A stretch of 64,000 nucleotides of DNA from Volvox africanus (GCA_030268105.1 BSDZ01000078.1:1178001-1242000), one strand, 5' to 3'. Shown: positions 12,040-26,416, counted from the first letter of the stretch. Translations and numbers: made by a program. Notes: generated from the sequence alone by a model not told the origin.

Positions 12040-15000
12040 TCAGTGTCGTGGCGGTGCCTTGGTCAAGGCGTTAGCGTCATGCCCCCGCACCAGCGCCCGA
12101 GCGATGATCTGGGTGGCGCGAGTGCGGTGCAGGGAGCTGGTGAAGTCCCCCGGCCAGCCCAGCACCCGGGAAAGGAAGGAGGTGTAGGTCTCATTGGTGA
12201 TGCGGCGCCAGGTGACCTGTGAGGCAGCAGAGGGGGAAGGTGAGGGAAGGGGGAGGTTAGGTGGGAAGGCTGAGGAGGGTTGGGAGGGGTGGGGCTGAGG
12301 GGGAAGAGTGGGTTGGTAGGGAGGGAAGGTTGGTAGGGAGGAGGGTTGGGGGCGGGAGTGGAGGGAGGACAATCAGGACAACCAATGATCCCCCCCATGC
12401 AGCAAATGAATTACAGCACGTTATGGCCCCTCCTCACCTCATCTCATCATTCCCGACTCATCATCTACCCCACGTAGCCCCCTCTCCTCGCAGCTCTGAA
12501 TGGCCCGCAGCAGAATTCGTTCCCCGTCACGCATCGCATATCCGTTCCAAACCCCACTTCACCCCAAACCCCCCTTCTCCCTGTGAAGATACAGCCTCTG
12601 CAACTCCTTCTCTGTGCCTCTCTCACCCCGAGCAACCAGGCCGTCCCTCGGATCCTCTGCCGAGTGACCTCCGAGTCCACATCCGTCCGCCCGGCGGTGG
12701 CGTTGCGGCTGATGGCGCTGACCGCCTTGGTGACCGCCGACACAGTCACGGTGGAGACGGGAGCCTCCACTGCCTTGGTGAGCATCTCGATCAGGTCGGG
12801 GTGGCCGCCCAGGTTGCAGTACGTCACAAAGAGATTGAGGACCTGATGAAGTCAGGGGAATAAGGAAGGGGTTAATGGAAGGGGATTTGGGGAGATAGGT
12901 TGGCAGGGGGGAAGATTAGAGGGGTTTGCCCCGGAGGGATGGGTTGGAGTTTGTGTGTTTTAAATTATGGTTAGATGATGACAGTCGACGAGGCGGGATG
13001 TTGTGTGTGTATGTGTTGGGGGGGGGGCTGTTGGAGTCGCCTTCCCAAGAATGGGGCGGGGACAGGGTTGTGAGTACGTGGCGACAAACGTGGTACGTTT
13101 GATTCAGTTCTGATGCCTAGTTAGGACACTTTATCCAAAGGGATGATTGGCCTGAGGTCTTTCGGGTTTCATTTGGCTTCCGGCACCTTAAGGAACACAC
13201 GGCGGGTTTGTCTGTTGGAAAGAGCTCCCCTGGTATTGGAAGAAGCCGTACAATGTACGAACTTAGAAAGCTTTAAAAATGCAAATCGTGATCTAATCTA
13301 CTCGCGGTCCTTCCCACCTCGCTCTTCGGAATGAAGTGCGACCGGTCACGCGCCACCTCTGCGCCCGCAATGGCCCTCCGCCTCGCCATGGCCGTCTCGT
13401 AGTCCACCAGTCCACCAACACCGATGTTGACTCCGCCGAAGCTGCTCGCGGTGGCTACATGAGTGAGAAGAGAGGGGGGAAGGATGAGGAAGTAAGAGGG
13501 AGAGGGGAGAGGAGGGAAGAGCGAGAGGAAGGAGGATCAGAAGACGGGCAGGAAGAGCAGGATGAGAAAGGGGGAGGGGAGAGGAGGAAGAGGAGGGGAG
13601 AAAGAGGATGTGGGACAGGAGGAGAGGGACGAAGAGGAGGTGGAGGAGAAGGTCAAGTCTTTAGATTCCATTACGGAAACAACAACCATCTGCTTCCCCA
13701 CATGCTTATCCCACATGCTCGCCGTCTGGTACCTTTACTAGTCATAATAATCATGCCCGAGACCCAGGATCCAGGATCCAGAATCCTTCATACAATATCC
13801 TCATCCCGACTCCTCTTACTTTACAACACACCAGCCCACTTACTTTTTGGAACTTCTCCCTGAATGACCTCTCCCTCCGAAACCACTGACGGCTCCGCCG
13901 TGAGCTTCTCCAAGCTGAAAGGCTCCGGGCCCTTCCCGAAGCCCTCGGCACCGGAGTGGCCGCTGCGGCTCCGAGACCCGCCTTTGTGCCCGGGACGCTT
14001 CTGTTGGTCCTGCTTACCGTCGCCGCCACCAGGGCCCTTAACGGGGGCAAAGCTAGTGGAGCGGCTGTACTCCGGGCCCCGTCCGAAGGGCCTCCAGGCT
14101 GCATCCATAGTGTCGACGGATTTGCCGTCCGTATAGGTATTGGGCGAGTCGGGTTCGGAGAGGGGAGTGGCGCCGATGGGTCGGGGCTTGAGGGACTCTA
14201 TGGCCGACTCCGCGGCCTTCAACGCATCTTCCAAGACCTGTGGGCGGGATTGCATGCGTGTGTGTATGTGTGTGTGTGTTTTAGTGGGTGGGAGGGGAGG
14301 TGGAATTTCAGGCGTCAACAGAAGGACTTAAGGGGAAGAGGCAACCCAGTACTGGTATCGGCAATGGTACCGCGCGCCTTTCCACCTTCCTTACCCCATT
14401 TCGGGGCCGCCGCCATACACACACGCACACACACAGCCCCACCAGGTCACCTTCCCAGTCATCACCACTGCCAGCCCCGTACCTCCTACCCCTGCTCCAT
14501 CCTAGCGATACCCAGACACACATCCAGACACACATCACTCATCCACGCACCTGTTCACGGGTCTTGCCTCCATTTCCAGTCAGCAACAACCTGCGCGCCT
14601 CCGCCGCCTCCGCCATCATCCGCGACTTGGACTCCTCCAAGTCATGGAGCGCCTGAGGGAGGGGTTGGGGAGGGTTGAAGAATGAGCTTCAAGGGGACTG
14701 CAGGGCCACTCGCACATGTCCTTCCCCTAATACCACGTAATAACACCCGGGCCGACGGACAGATAGACGGATGGACAGAAGGGCAGATAGACAGATCCAT
14801 CCTCAAATCCCTGAAACCCCCAAGAGCATCCCGCATACCTCGGGCGTGGCAATGTCCTCCTCCGCCGTCTGACAGGCAATACCCGGTACGACCGGCTCCA
14901 CTGCGGAGTGGGAGACGTTAGTAGACGGAAGGGAGGACATGGCGGGGAGGGAAAAATCAGTTGGAAGCACAAGCCTGAAGAGCGGGAAAATATACCTTAT

Positions 15001-18000
15001 GCGGAGCCCCGTGCGGATAACCGGTTGCGATTTCCTAACTGTCATGAAAATGAAAGGCGGGCAGGACAGGACTGATGGCGGATGGCTCGCCACACACACA
15101 CACACACACCTTTTTTGATAGGACCGGTGGGGTGGCGGCGCCGCCTGGGTCTGCCGTCCACCGTATTGATGCTGAAACCTATGTGGAGCGGGAAATAATG
15201 TGTTCGTATGTGTCCATGAGAGGGAAAAGAGAAGGGGAGGAGGTCCGAGAAGAGGCGACAAAAGGGCAGCATCCCAAGGTCCCAAAACAAGACTCAGAGC
15301 AGAGGGGGGAGATGAGCGAAGGAAGAGCAGAAAGAGAGCAACGGATCGTTCGGGACGGGGGGAGGAAGCAGGAGGATCAACGGAATAGCGAAGAAGAGGT
15401 TGAACGATGTGATTTAGGAGGGGGGAACGAGGGAGATTCCCCCGACATGAAACCCCGTCAGCAACGCCAACGAGTGCTTTCACGAAGCTGGGCGAGGAAC
15501 TTGGTAACGGGATGGGGATGATGGAGAGCAGGAGGGGCAGCGGGAACGGGATGAGGTGCACAAGCGGCTGATGAAAGTGAATGGTGCGGGGACTGCTGAC
15601 GTGGTTTACCCACTTGTCGCTACGGAGGCGACGTCGTCGTCCGCAACGTCAGAGCCGTACTCGGGTACGTCGTCATCATCGAACACGGTGATGCCGTTGG
15701 CCCGCTGCATGGACCTGCGGATCTCAGCCTGGCGAGTGTCTGCGAAACCCTTGGCGGCCTGCAGAAAAAACGTACGGTAAGACAAAAGTACGGCATTGGA
15801 AAATCCGTAAACCCCGCTTCTAAGACAGTCATGGGCACATAACGACACGGAATACGATGGATTGTGGTAAATAAATAGAGCGAGAAAGCGAGTGAGTGAT
15901 AGACATTCCATTTGAGCAAGCCCCATGTTCCTCCTCTTCCCCCTTCCTCCCTCGTTCCTCGTCCCTCCTCCCTCCTCCTTCCTCCCTCCCGCCGTCTGTC
16001 CCTCCCCTTCCACAGGAACCATACTGCCCCTCCCCTCCCACCTGCAGGCGCATGACAGACACCTGGCTGAAGCGTAGGGCGCCGGAGTCGCGGGGACTGG
16101 GCACATCAGGTGGAGCCTTAAACAAATCAACCTGCAGTGGGCAGTGGGCAGTGGGCAGTGAACATTGGACAGTTGGACGTTGGCAGTTAGCACTTATAAA
16201 TTGATGGCGCAAGGTGCAAGAGGGCCAAGGAAGACCTCGCCTCGTCACACTGACCAGCTTCAAACCCTTTTACCTGCTCCGCCTTATGTCGTACATTCCA
16301 TAAGTCCATGGTCTGGTATTCCGGCGGCAGGGGGGTTTCGTCCGCGCCCCTGCACCTGACGGGGCGGTGCACGGTGGGCATCTCCGCGACCAGCTCAGGC
16401 GGCAGCGGCCCCTCGCCCCGGTAGCCGCGTTGCTTGGGCACCTTGGCGATGGCGGGGGGCTGCGGAGTGAAGTCGGGGGAGGACATCGCATCGAGGTCCT
16501 GAGGGCAGGGCAGGAGGGGGCGAGAGGTAAGGGAAAGAGGGCGTGATAGGCGGGAAAGAAACACAACTTGCACGCAAAAGGCCGCCTTTACACGCAAAAG
16601 CACACACTGACATAGAGAGAGAGGAAGGCCTGAGGAGGCCTGAGAGAAGGCAAAGGTATGAAAAGGACAGAAGCTCGCCGCCAAGCAGAGACATGACCAG
16701 CAGTCAATATCTGGCACCAACCCAAACCTCGGCGCCATCATGTAATCCTCTTTAAACCCTTCACACACACACATGCGAACACATGCATATACATGCAAAT
16801 ACACACAAACACATACGCCACAAACACAAACACCCTCTCTTACCGCCTTCACGTAATCCAGCAGCTCCCGGTTGACGGAGCCGTGCGCGTAGGGGTCCTG
16901 CGGCCCCGGCAGTCTGTCGCCCTCTCCGCTTGCCGTTGCGCCTGCGTCGGATGAGGCGGCGATCATGCTGCCCGCGCGGCTGGATCCGTACGAAGACCCA
17001 TTGCCGGGCGCAGCGGCCCCCGTCATGACAGGCCTGAAGCGGAATGAGGAAGGGGGAGGGGAGAAAGGAGGATGGACCGGGGGTGTTCCTGACACATGTG
17101 TTTTAGTTCCCATTGAAGGAGGGCCAACAACGACGACAACAACAACAACAACAATAACAACAACAACGACGACGACGACGACCATGACGACGACGACACA
17201 AGACTCACCTGAGCCGCACCCAGTGATCGTGCAGCACAGCATGTCGGCACGTATCCATAATCTTGTTGATGGCTGCCCATTCCTCCGGGCTCAAAAACGC
17301 CGCCGGCAGCTGAGTCGACGGATGTGGCTGCGGATTCTGTACCGCCACATTCAACGCAGAACGCGTCGCGAAGGACGTCCCCACCAGCGGGTCGGGGAAG
17401 TTCCAGGCGGAAGAGGTGGGGTTGGAGAGGGCGGTCGCCTTGGCGAAGGTAACAGACCGACGCATGGGCGGATGCTCCGTAGGCGCGGGTCGCCAGCGGG
17501 CGCGGTCTGTGATCTCAAGGTTGTCGTACAAGTACGCGGCGTGCTCGACAATGACCTGTGGGGTTTTGGATGGAAGGGAAGGGTGCGGGCATTTTCCCCC
17601 CGGGGATCAGACGTGCGCGCGGAGAAGACTAAGCATGTATGGACACCTCGTCGAGTTGTGACGTCGGGGTGCGGGCAAAGGGTGTGTGTATGTGTGTGTA
17701 TGTGTTTCCGGGCCTAATTACTCCTAACGTTTCCTTTCCCTTTCTCCCCTTCTTACTTGCAGCCATGCGTCAATTTCTGCGCTCTTCCGACCCAGTCGGG
17801 CCATCTGGGGCAGTAGCAGCAACTTGGCATCCAGCCTGGGGCGTGGGGTATGGTGAGGAGGGGGGGGGTATGATGTATGGATGGGGCCGAGTTAGAGTGG
17901 GTCGAGGCGGCCCGGTAGAATGAATATGGATGCTGATTGGTGAAAGCTAGAGTTGCAAGTGTGGTGTGGGAAGGCGAGGCAAAAAGGAGACGAAGATAAC

Positions 18001-21000
18001 GAACGAACGCGTGGTTAACAACAGGTGACGTGGGCTAGGGGCTAGGGGTATGGGGTAGGAATCTAGGGGAACATACTTGACCATTGATGCTGTGTTCAAC
18101 ACCCATTCCGGCCGGAAAGACACCTACCTGTCGTACTCGAGTGTCGCGGCGCATTGCAAGTGGTAGATGAGCATGTGCAGCTTGGAACTGCCGTAATTAT
18201 CTGGAGCAGCAGTAAACAGGGAATGAAATGATATAATAATAAAAGTAATGATAACCATTAAAATATAACAACAACAATGATGATGATAATGCCGCTGCCA
18301 TCTCGCTCCCCATCTCGTCCTTGGGGTCTTACACAAACGCATGGGAGGCGTTCTTCGCCTGGGAGGCCCTTCCCCCACCTCGCCGCGCGTCCAGTCCCCT
18401 CTTCAGCAGCCTCCATACCTGTGTCTCTCAAGCAGGATGGGGTCTCCCTATCGCCCCTCACCACATTATTTCTTTTGATCCCCAGCCCCCCGCACTTCCC
18501 CGCTCATCCCTGTCTCTTACCGAGCTCCGTAACGGGCATGAGCGCCCTGGCCGCCTCCATGTGCTCCGCGTAAAGGCGGGGGATGTCGTCCCAGGTGGGC
18601 ACCACCACTGGGCCCGGGACGAAGGCGCGGGGGAGGCGGAGCTCCTGCTCGGATACCTAAAAGGGGTTGAGAGGGGGAGAGAAGGGAGAGCGGGATACAC
18701 ACGTGCGGTGTGGAAATGGAAAAACAGTTTCTGACAACTATAACTCCTCCTCTCGGGAGCCCCCTCCTTCTCCCTCACCCCCGATGATTACGTCAACGGC
18801 AACGGCCTATTTACCTGCAGCACCGCCGCCGCGTCACTGAAGGTCCTCACTCCGCGGCCCGACGCCACCGCCAACTCCGCACCCAACTCCTGCGCACGTG
18901 TCGAATGGATCGGGTGGTTGAACGGCACGTCGTACGTCCTCCAGCGCTGCTTTGATGCCAGCGCCACCAGCGTTGGTGACGTCGGCGCCCCCAACCGACT
19001 GCCCTCCCGCTGCAGTCCAATGCCGCCGCCGACGCTACTCCAGGCGGAGCGAATGGCGCCGAGCTCCGAAGGCCCTGCGCAACTAGGAAGCTGCGGAAGA
19101 CGGCCAGCGCTATCCGGCCGGCGGGGGCCGGCACTCGACGGGCGCGAGCCGCCGCCAGTGGCGCCGCCGCCGATGCCGATGCTGAGGCTGCTTGCGCCCC
19201 CGACGTAGGCGCCCCATTTGCTGCTGCTGACGCTATCACCGAAGGTACTTAGAAGGGCTTGTATGGGACCGTTGGCGCTTCGGATCCTCATCGAGGAGGC
19301 CTCACCGTTGGACCGGAGGCCGCCGGCGATGGAGCGGCCGACGGAGGACGCGCGAATGGACGCGTGGCCGGGCACAGCAGGCGTCTTGGCAGAAGCATTT
19401 GGAATTAGTGTGAAGAAGTAACCGGCGGGAACGCGGCGGCCACAGGTGGTGCGGAGGCCTGAGAGGTGGGTGGGGAGCGGGAAACTGGTGGATGGTGCTG
19501 GCGACTGGGACAGCAGTAAGGGTGAGGAACTGGAGGAGGAAGAAGCCTTCAAAACCATTCTGCCACTTACTGGAGTGGTCGTAGTTGATGTGGTGCACGT
19601 ACGTTCCGCCGCCGCGGCTGCGCAGGTTTCCGATGAGGGGCCTCCGCGCCAGCTCGCCCCATGTGTTTGGACGGGGAGGATCGATCAGGTGCGCCTCGCG
19701 ATCCTTGTCGCTGTTGCGCGGAGCGGTCTCATTGGCGGCCTTGGTGTCCAGCAGGTCCACTGCGTGTGCGTCACAGTACTCCACCACCTCTGAATCCGGT
19801 TTGGCGGACTTCGGGCCCCGAAACCGCATGCGGGTGTTGGCGTACTGGTACTCGCCTGAGGGCGCGTGTATACGAGATTCAGTGCAAGTAATGCGGCGTT
19901 TTTAATCTTTTCTATTTATAAACTTTGAAATCTTCATTTTCACTTCATTTCCATGCACGATTAAGTTCCATTGTGGTGAGGCAGCACAGCACGGCACAAG
20001 ACAGCAAGACACAGCACGACATGGCGTGGCAGGTTGCAATGGGATTTTGAGCGAAGGGAGGGCTCTCCGGCACCTATCTCCTGTCGCAGCAAGCATCTCT
20101 GGCAACAACACCATCTGAGTGCCTCGGTGAAAGGCTTTCCTCCCACAGCCATTTTATTCACAAGATCTTGGCTGTTTGGCCATACACATACACACACACG
20201 CACGCACTCTTCCTCCCGCATGTCAGGAGCATAACCTTGTTAATCACTTCCCAACCTTCGCCATTCCCTTCCCCTTCTCGTTACGAATCCTTGGTGCGAC
20301 ACGTGGTACGACACAACACGGTACAACAAACCCCGACCCTCACTCACCATTCGTTGTGTGTGCCACCACCTGCCTCTGCTCCCAGGGCAGCGGCGGCTGC
20401 TTTCCGTCCGCCAACTGCCAAGCCGCCTCCGCCCGCGGAGTGGGCTGCCAGGACACCACATAGTCCACGAGGTGACGTCCCCACTTGCCAAAGTAGGTGT
20501 TCACCCGGACCTGAGTTCGGAAAATAAGTGGAGGGAAGTTGAGGGAAGTGGAGAGAAGCGGAGGGAAGGACTACAACTCCGATGTAGCAACTCGCCAGAC
20601 AGAAAGAATTCAACTCCAGGTTCGGAGCAGAGGGCCAGAAGTCAGCCAAATAATAAACAGATGGTATATTATTACGACCTGTGAGAAAACGGCAGTAATT
20701 CACCGGACCGCACCACACCGCAATATCACTACACTGCAGCTCATCGCCACTGTGGTAGTGATGGGTGAAGGAAGCCAAAGGACCCGAAGACTGAAAGGCG
20801 AGAGCATGATGACGTGAGAGCTGCTCTTTCATCTCCCCTACCTACCCTACCCCGTACCTACCTTAATGTCAGGGAAATCGCAGTGCTGCAGATATCCGAA
20901 TGTGGCCCGTGGGTCGGAGGCCTCCAGGCAGTACATCGCACCAGGGGGCAGTACGGGCCAGAGTTCCGGCGGGAGGGCGAACACTGCGAGCATGGAAGCG

Positions 21001-24000
21001 GGAAGCAGAGAGTTGTCCTCCCGGGTCTCAGATTTTTAGAAAAAAACATGTACATATAATACACACATACACACGCGTCCCGTGTGTCCATAAGCGCACA
21101 CGTACCAGTGTCCATCCTGGCCGTGAGCGGATCTTCCGACGGATCACCCATCAAGATACTGGTCTTCTTGAGCTGCGCCCGGAAGTCCGTCAGCGCGCAT
21201 GCGGACTGCGGAGGGAGGCAAGGAGGTCCGCGGAGGAGCAGCAGACGTCGTTTAGTGTGAACCCCCACAAGGGGCACGGAGGAGTCCCTAAAGCCAGGAT
21301 TGTATTACCGCTTTTGTATTCATTAGTTGATCTCCGGGGGTCCTATCGCCTGTTGTTGGTACTGTTGCTGAGTGGCCATTGTTACGTGCTATTCGTCCGC
21401 TCAGCAGCACACCACCAAGTAACAATCCTCTACTTTTGTGCTTCACAGGATTTATGAGTCCGCTGCGAACTACATCAACAATAACAACAACAACAACAAC
21501 AACAGCAACAGCAATACCAGCAAAATCAAAAAATCCCAATACCTGTCTTCTCTCCCCGTGGGTTCGCTATCTCCTGACACGGAGGATTGCGAGGGCCAGG
21601 GTGTATGTGTGGGGGCGGGACTGCCAACGTTTCCAAGGGTAGGGTAGGGTGGGAGTGCTAGTAGGGGCTGCCAAGGGCCCATAGCGATCCTTAACGGTTG
21701 TTTATCATGGGTTTCTGGTATACGAAAAACAATATTGTCCTTATCTTTCCCCTCACCCATGGCAGCGGCTCAATCAGCTCCTGGTGCCAATCAGTGGCAG
21801 ACTTCCTGGCGAACGGCGTCTTGCTGCTGCTGTTTGCGGAGGAGGGCCTTAAGGAGACACGGCTGCTGCCATCCCGGGAGAGCCCCAACTGCCGGGGGGA
21901 GTCGTGACAGGGCTGGGGAGGCTCCAGGGGAGGAGCACCACCCGGGCGAGGGGCGACGCAACCGCCGAATCCATCAGGATCCACCTGCAAATCCAGGATC
22001 CATGTACATGCATTGCATGCAAGCAATTTAAAAACTTCATTCATGAATAACTTTCGTGTTTCTGTTCATTCACATTTGAAATCCCTCGGAGTTTGGAGCG
22101 ATCACGGAATCCACAAGACAGACATCTCATTTAAGCAGCATAGCAGCCGAGGAACAAGGAAGGACAGAACAAGATGTAGGAAAGCCAAGGATGTAAATTA
22201 CGTGAATTGGGGCGGCATAATGCATAATCATCACACCTGCACCCACCCACGCCATATATACCCGTGGTGCACCAGACATCATCACCAGACACGATACTAT
22301 ACCGCACCGTACTCCTCACGCTGTAACGACCAAGCCCAGGTAGTGCAAGCCCCTTTGTATGCACCACAACGTAACGGCCGTCCGCCACCCGTTGTTGCTC
22401 TTACCGGCGGCTGGTTCGGAATCTCGAGGGCCGACCGCTGACTGGTGGTCTTATGACTGAAGCTACGGCCACTCGCCGCCACCGAAGGGGGCCGTACGGA
22501 GGTCCGGCTGCCCTCACGTGCCAGCGGCGGCGGCGGCGACGGTGACGGCAGCGGCGATGAGTCTTCCGGCACCTGAGAAATAGGTGCTAGAGACGGGGCG
22601 GAAGGCTGGGAAGGTAAAGGCGGCGCCTGGACGGGTACAGAGGGCTGGGTCTGGGGCGGCGACGGTGCGGTGGGCGTGAGCGGCGCCGGTTGCTCGGTAC
22701 CGGCTGCGGTGGTGGGTGCTGGCCGGCTGCCACCGCCGGCGATAAGATCACGCTGGGCAAAGGAGAAGGGAGGGGGCAAAGACGGTAGGGAAGGGAGGAG
22801 AAGGCAGTTGCATTATTTATACAGAATATCAGGTAGTTGCATGGACGATGAGGTGCCTGGGCGCCAGGCAAGTTGAAAACCTACCAACGGCAACAACGGT
22901 ATTTCAACCGGTGTCCTTCCACCTGCGGACTTATGGCCCTCGCTGCGGTTGCTGGGGGCCGCGGAAGAGGCCCGAACGGACGCCCGGCTGTGCTCTTGGT
23001 ATGGCGGAGCGGGAGTTCCGACCCCTTGGTCATTGACGCTGACGGTGGATGAGACGCGGCTCACGTACTTAGGGGGCTCGCTCTGCGTGGACGGCATTTT
23101 GGTTTTGAAGCCACACGCTTGGTTTCGGCTTTAAGTTGGCAACGGACAGCACGAGGCAAGGCAGTAAAAAGGGGGGGGAGTACGAAATGCACCTGTACCC
23201 GAACAAAAGCTTTCTACCAGGCTGCGGCGGCCGCCCTAATCCTTAATTCCCTCAAATCCTGAAATCCTGAAATCCTTACCCCAACCCCCCGCCACTGAAA
23301 CTAACCCCCCGCCCCGAAAGTGCCTCATCCACTTCCTCCGCCACAGACACCTTACCCAGGGCAGCGCCTCCGGGGGGAGATCTTGCAGCTCGTAAGGTAC
23401 GGCACTCTGTCGCCGGCTGCCGTTACCGCCAGCGGCACCGCCGCCGGCGTTGCTGGGGCCGCTGCGATGGCTGAGTACGGACGGCGTCCGGGCAGATGGT
23501 CTGGTGCCATCTCTGGAGGGTGCTTTCGGCACGGGAGACGTGGTGCCGCTGACGTCCTCGCGGCCCATCCCTGGAGGTGCTCCTCCCGTTGATCCGGGTC
23601 GGCTGTCGCGATCAGACTGCATCTGCAGAAAGATAACATAACAGGTGGTGGTCATAAGCATTACTACTATCAGTAACAATTACAGACATATATGACTATT
23701 TTTAATATCATCAAAATAGTGGTAAACTGGTACATTGGTAAATGTATAATGTGTATTTCAGAAAAAGAAATCGTGCATCAAACATCCGATATTTTATGCG
23801 AGATGAATCTCACCATCAGGTGTGGAAGTTGGTCAAGTGCGATGGGATGCAGCAATGTATATGCGGACGCACATACATATACACACACACGTTGTACATA
23901 TATACACACACACATATACGTACATATACATATGCTATTTCAGCAGAGGCCCAAATCACCTGGGCAAGCTTACCGCAGACGGGTCTGTCGGGAACCCGTA

Positions 24001-25852
24001 TCCGCCATACGACCCGTGCTCTTCTGGCAGCTCCCCTGCCGCCTCCTCCTCGCCCTCCCCATCAAACGGCTCCCGCCCATCCTGTAACGGAGGAGCCTCC
24101 TCTCCCAGATCGTCCTCCTCGCCCAGCCAAGTCTCCGCTGCCAACATCCTCCGGGGGGGGGACCCGTCCTCGCCCTCGGCCCTGTAGCCGCCGTCGTCCT
24201 CCTCATCTTCCCCTAGCGCTCCACGGCGGTCCTGAAACGGTTCGTCCTCCTCCAGCCCTAGAGGTCCATCATCTGGAACTCCAGCCCCCTCCTCTTCGCC
24301 CATCGCCGAGGGCTTGCGGCTGCCGCCGCCGCCACTGAAGCGGCTGCGGTGGCTCAGCGCGGTCGAGCCGGGGCGACCGGAGAGCCTGCTGCCCTCCCTG
24401 GACAGCGGAGGCGGCGAGTCCCGGCCGCCGTCGGGCAGCTCCGTTGGTGGAGCCATAGGGACGGGGGAACGACGACTCCGGCTGCTCAGCTCTGGCTGCG
24501 TGAGGCCATCGGGTTCTGGCTCGAGGCCATACGCTTCCTCGTCCTATGTGGAGGCGGCGCCAGGTAGGGTTGCCGGGTAGGGATTCCATAACCATCAAAC
24601 GCAAGTACAGGCCACAAGGATAGAAATGATGGCAAGGCGTCTACTTATGTTAGACGCCCTCAAGTATTGGAGGGCGTTTAATCATTCCACTCTCGTCTTT
24701 CCCTGGTCCGTTCATACGTCAATAAATATTGGAATAAAGACACCATTAAAAAACCTCCTAGATAGAAAAAGGCACATGCGTGTATGTCTTTGTACGGGGA
24801 AGGAGGTGGATTTGAGTTCTGGGTTAGGGGAGAGGGGTTGTAGAAGTGTGACTTAGGGTTTTAGGGTTTTCGGCGGGGTTTCAGAGACGGGATGTGCGGG
24901 TTAATGAATGGATGGGTATTAAAGGGGATGAAGGGCAAGAGGGGTTGTAGAAGATGTAGGGGATGAAGGGGATGAAGGGGGGAAGAGGGGGAGAGGGGGA
25001 GAGAAAGACAACACACTGTATCACATGAAACAAAACATCCAGATTTAGCATGTGCGTGGCCCGGGGTAATGGAGGCTGGGGCCTTCCCCCCCGCAGTACC
25101 GGTGGGGTGAGTGAGCTCAGTGACCAAGGTGAGGTAAGAACAAACATTTGGCGAGAAGCCCCAGAATGTACATAGCGGGTGCTTATTAATAGTTCTATGG
25201 CGTAGATGGACGGGATAGCGCGGAATTTGCTTACCCAGGGCTGCACGGTGCCCACCAGCTGGTTTTTAGTTGTCTCTGAAATGGTGGACCTGTGCGACCG
25301 TGCACCGCCGCCGTTGCTAACGTTGGTGTTGTGGTTACTTAGAACAGATGCGGGTCGTGGCGGGGCGCGGCTGGCTTCCCGAGAAACGGTGCGGGGGAGG
25401 GATCCGCCGCTGGGCTCCTGTTCCAGCGTGTCGTGCTGCTGGGAGGATGTTGGGTGGGTCGGTATGCAGGGGTGCACTGAGTGATGCATCAGCTTGTACC
25501 GATTCATCAGTCAATAAGTTGTACAAAATTATGATGATCATGCAAAAACTGCATAGGAGAACTATAATGCGGCTGCCACATGCTGCACAGCATCCAGCTC
25601 TGCACCACGCCGCAAGCAAGATGCCGTAGCTGGTCATGTTCAAAAATCCATATGGTTGGATAAAATCACGTAAAACTCCAGAAAATAAGCTGCATGAGTT
25701 ATTCGATGGGTCCTTCAAGGAAACCCCTGACGAGCTCTCACCGACGGTAACGCGTCTCGGTCCCAGTTGTAATAGTCATCAGTAAACTTTCGTGATGATC
25801 TCATATCAACGCTACTGCCGTTGCTTCTGACGCTCAGCGCCGCGGTACTCAT
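12040..25852 (-). CDS. Unidentified 26-exon gene, 1870 aa, with modular Ser/Arg/Pro-rich N-terminus
   Basis: Exons, 5' to 3' on the reverse strand: 25852-25742, 25438-25235, 24543-23974, 23622-23356, 23082-22885, 22752-22405, 21984-21757, 21205-21106, 20983-20862, 20510-20348, 19855-19571, 19458-18815, 18656-18521, 18200-18128, 17835-17757, 17555-17209, 17033-16844, 16498-16274, 16131-16042, 15758-15614, 14900-14839, 14652-14551, 14237-13844, 13454-13318, 12842-12627, 12216-12040. Every junction has GT-AG and matching phase; the total is 5613 nt. The start is ATG at 25850-25852, giving MSTAALSVRSNGSS. Residues 38-642 (exons 2-7, all phase 0) contain six versions of a module like SREGSR-S-RP-SVLSHRS followed by Gly/Ser, often ending PW. 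Residue 643 onward is more globular and conserved-looking (for example YFGKWGRHLVDYVVSW, YHLQCAATLEYDR). I recognise no catalytic motif or membrane segment. It could be a cytoskeletal or ciliary scaffold, but that is a guess. Confidence 0.85.
13464..13652. repeat. Near-pure purine tract inside an intron
   Basis: About 190 bp of almost only G and A on the plus strand, broken by a few C/T bases. It lies in the intron between exons 13454-13318 and 14237-13844 of the 26-exon reverse-strand gene, so the transcript there is pyrimidine-rich upstream of the acceptor at 13454. Several other introns of this gene are also strongly strand-biased (12217-12370, 15930-16020). Confidence 0.7.
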
Positions 25853-26416
25853 GGCGTTTCTGACGTAGCGCCTGCTGTTCTAAGACAGCTGCTGCTGCTT
25901 AAGAAGAACTGAATCTGGCGAGTTTTATAGTCACCAAGATTAACATCAAAGTCTATTACCCCTTCTTCTTACACAAGAAGCTAAAGTTGCAGAGGCAAAA
26001 CTAGGAGCTAACTAAATGTTTGTGCGATGGCACCTTAAGCGCTACAATTCTGTGCACAACAACACTTGAATACAAGCAACGAAGGCCACTAAACGAATGC
26101 AGGTTACTTGGAAAGAAGTGCCAGAAACTAAGGAACCCCCGATGCAGGTTCGTTAACGACAACGCAGTTAGAAAAATTTCCGAGCCTCACAAGAAAAACT
26201 TTAAGCCTAGAGCATGATTTCAGGGGTGTTTCTTCCTTGGCGCAGTGCATGTACGTAGGCATGTACGGCGTCTAAACGCTCCCGAAGTTTTCACGGTGGC
26301 CTGTTTGTCACCAAAGAAAACCTTTCTCAATTATTAGCAAAGTATTCCCTGTGGTTTAAGGATAGATATGGTTTAAACATACGACGGCGTCCTGCTCAAG
26401 TAAAAAATTACACAGT

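Noticed and set aside
16187..17242. A 351-codon reverse-strand open frame with a poly-Val stretch
   Set aside because: It is two true exons (16498-16274 and 17033-16844) fused through their introns by chance absence of stops; the poly-Val is an AAC/GAC microsatellite in an intron.
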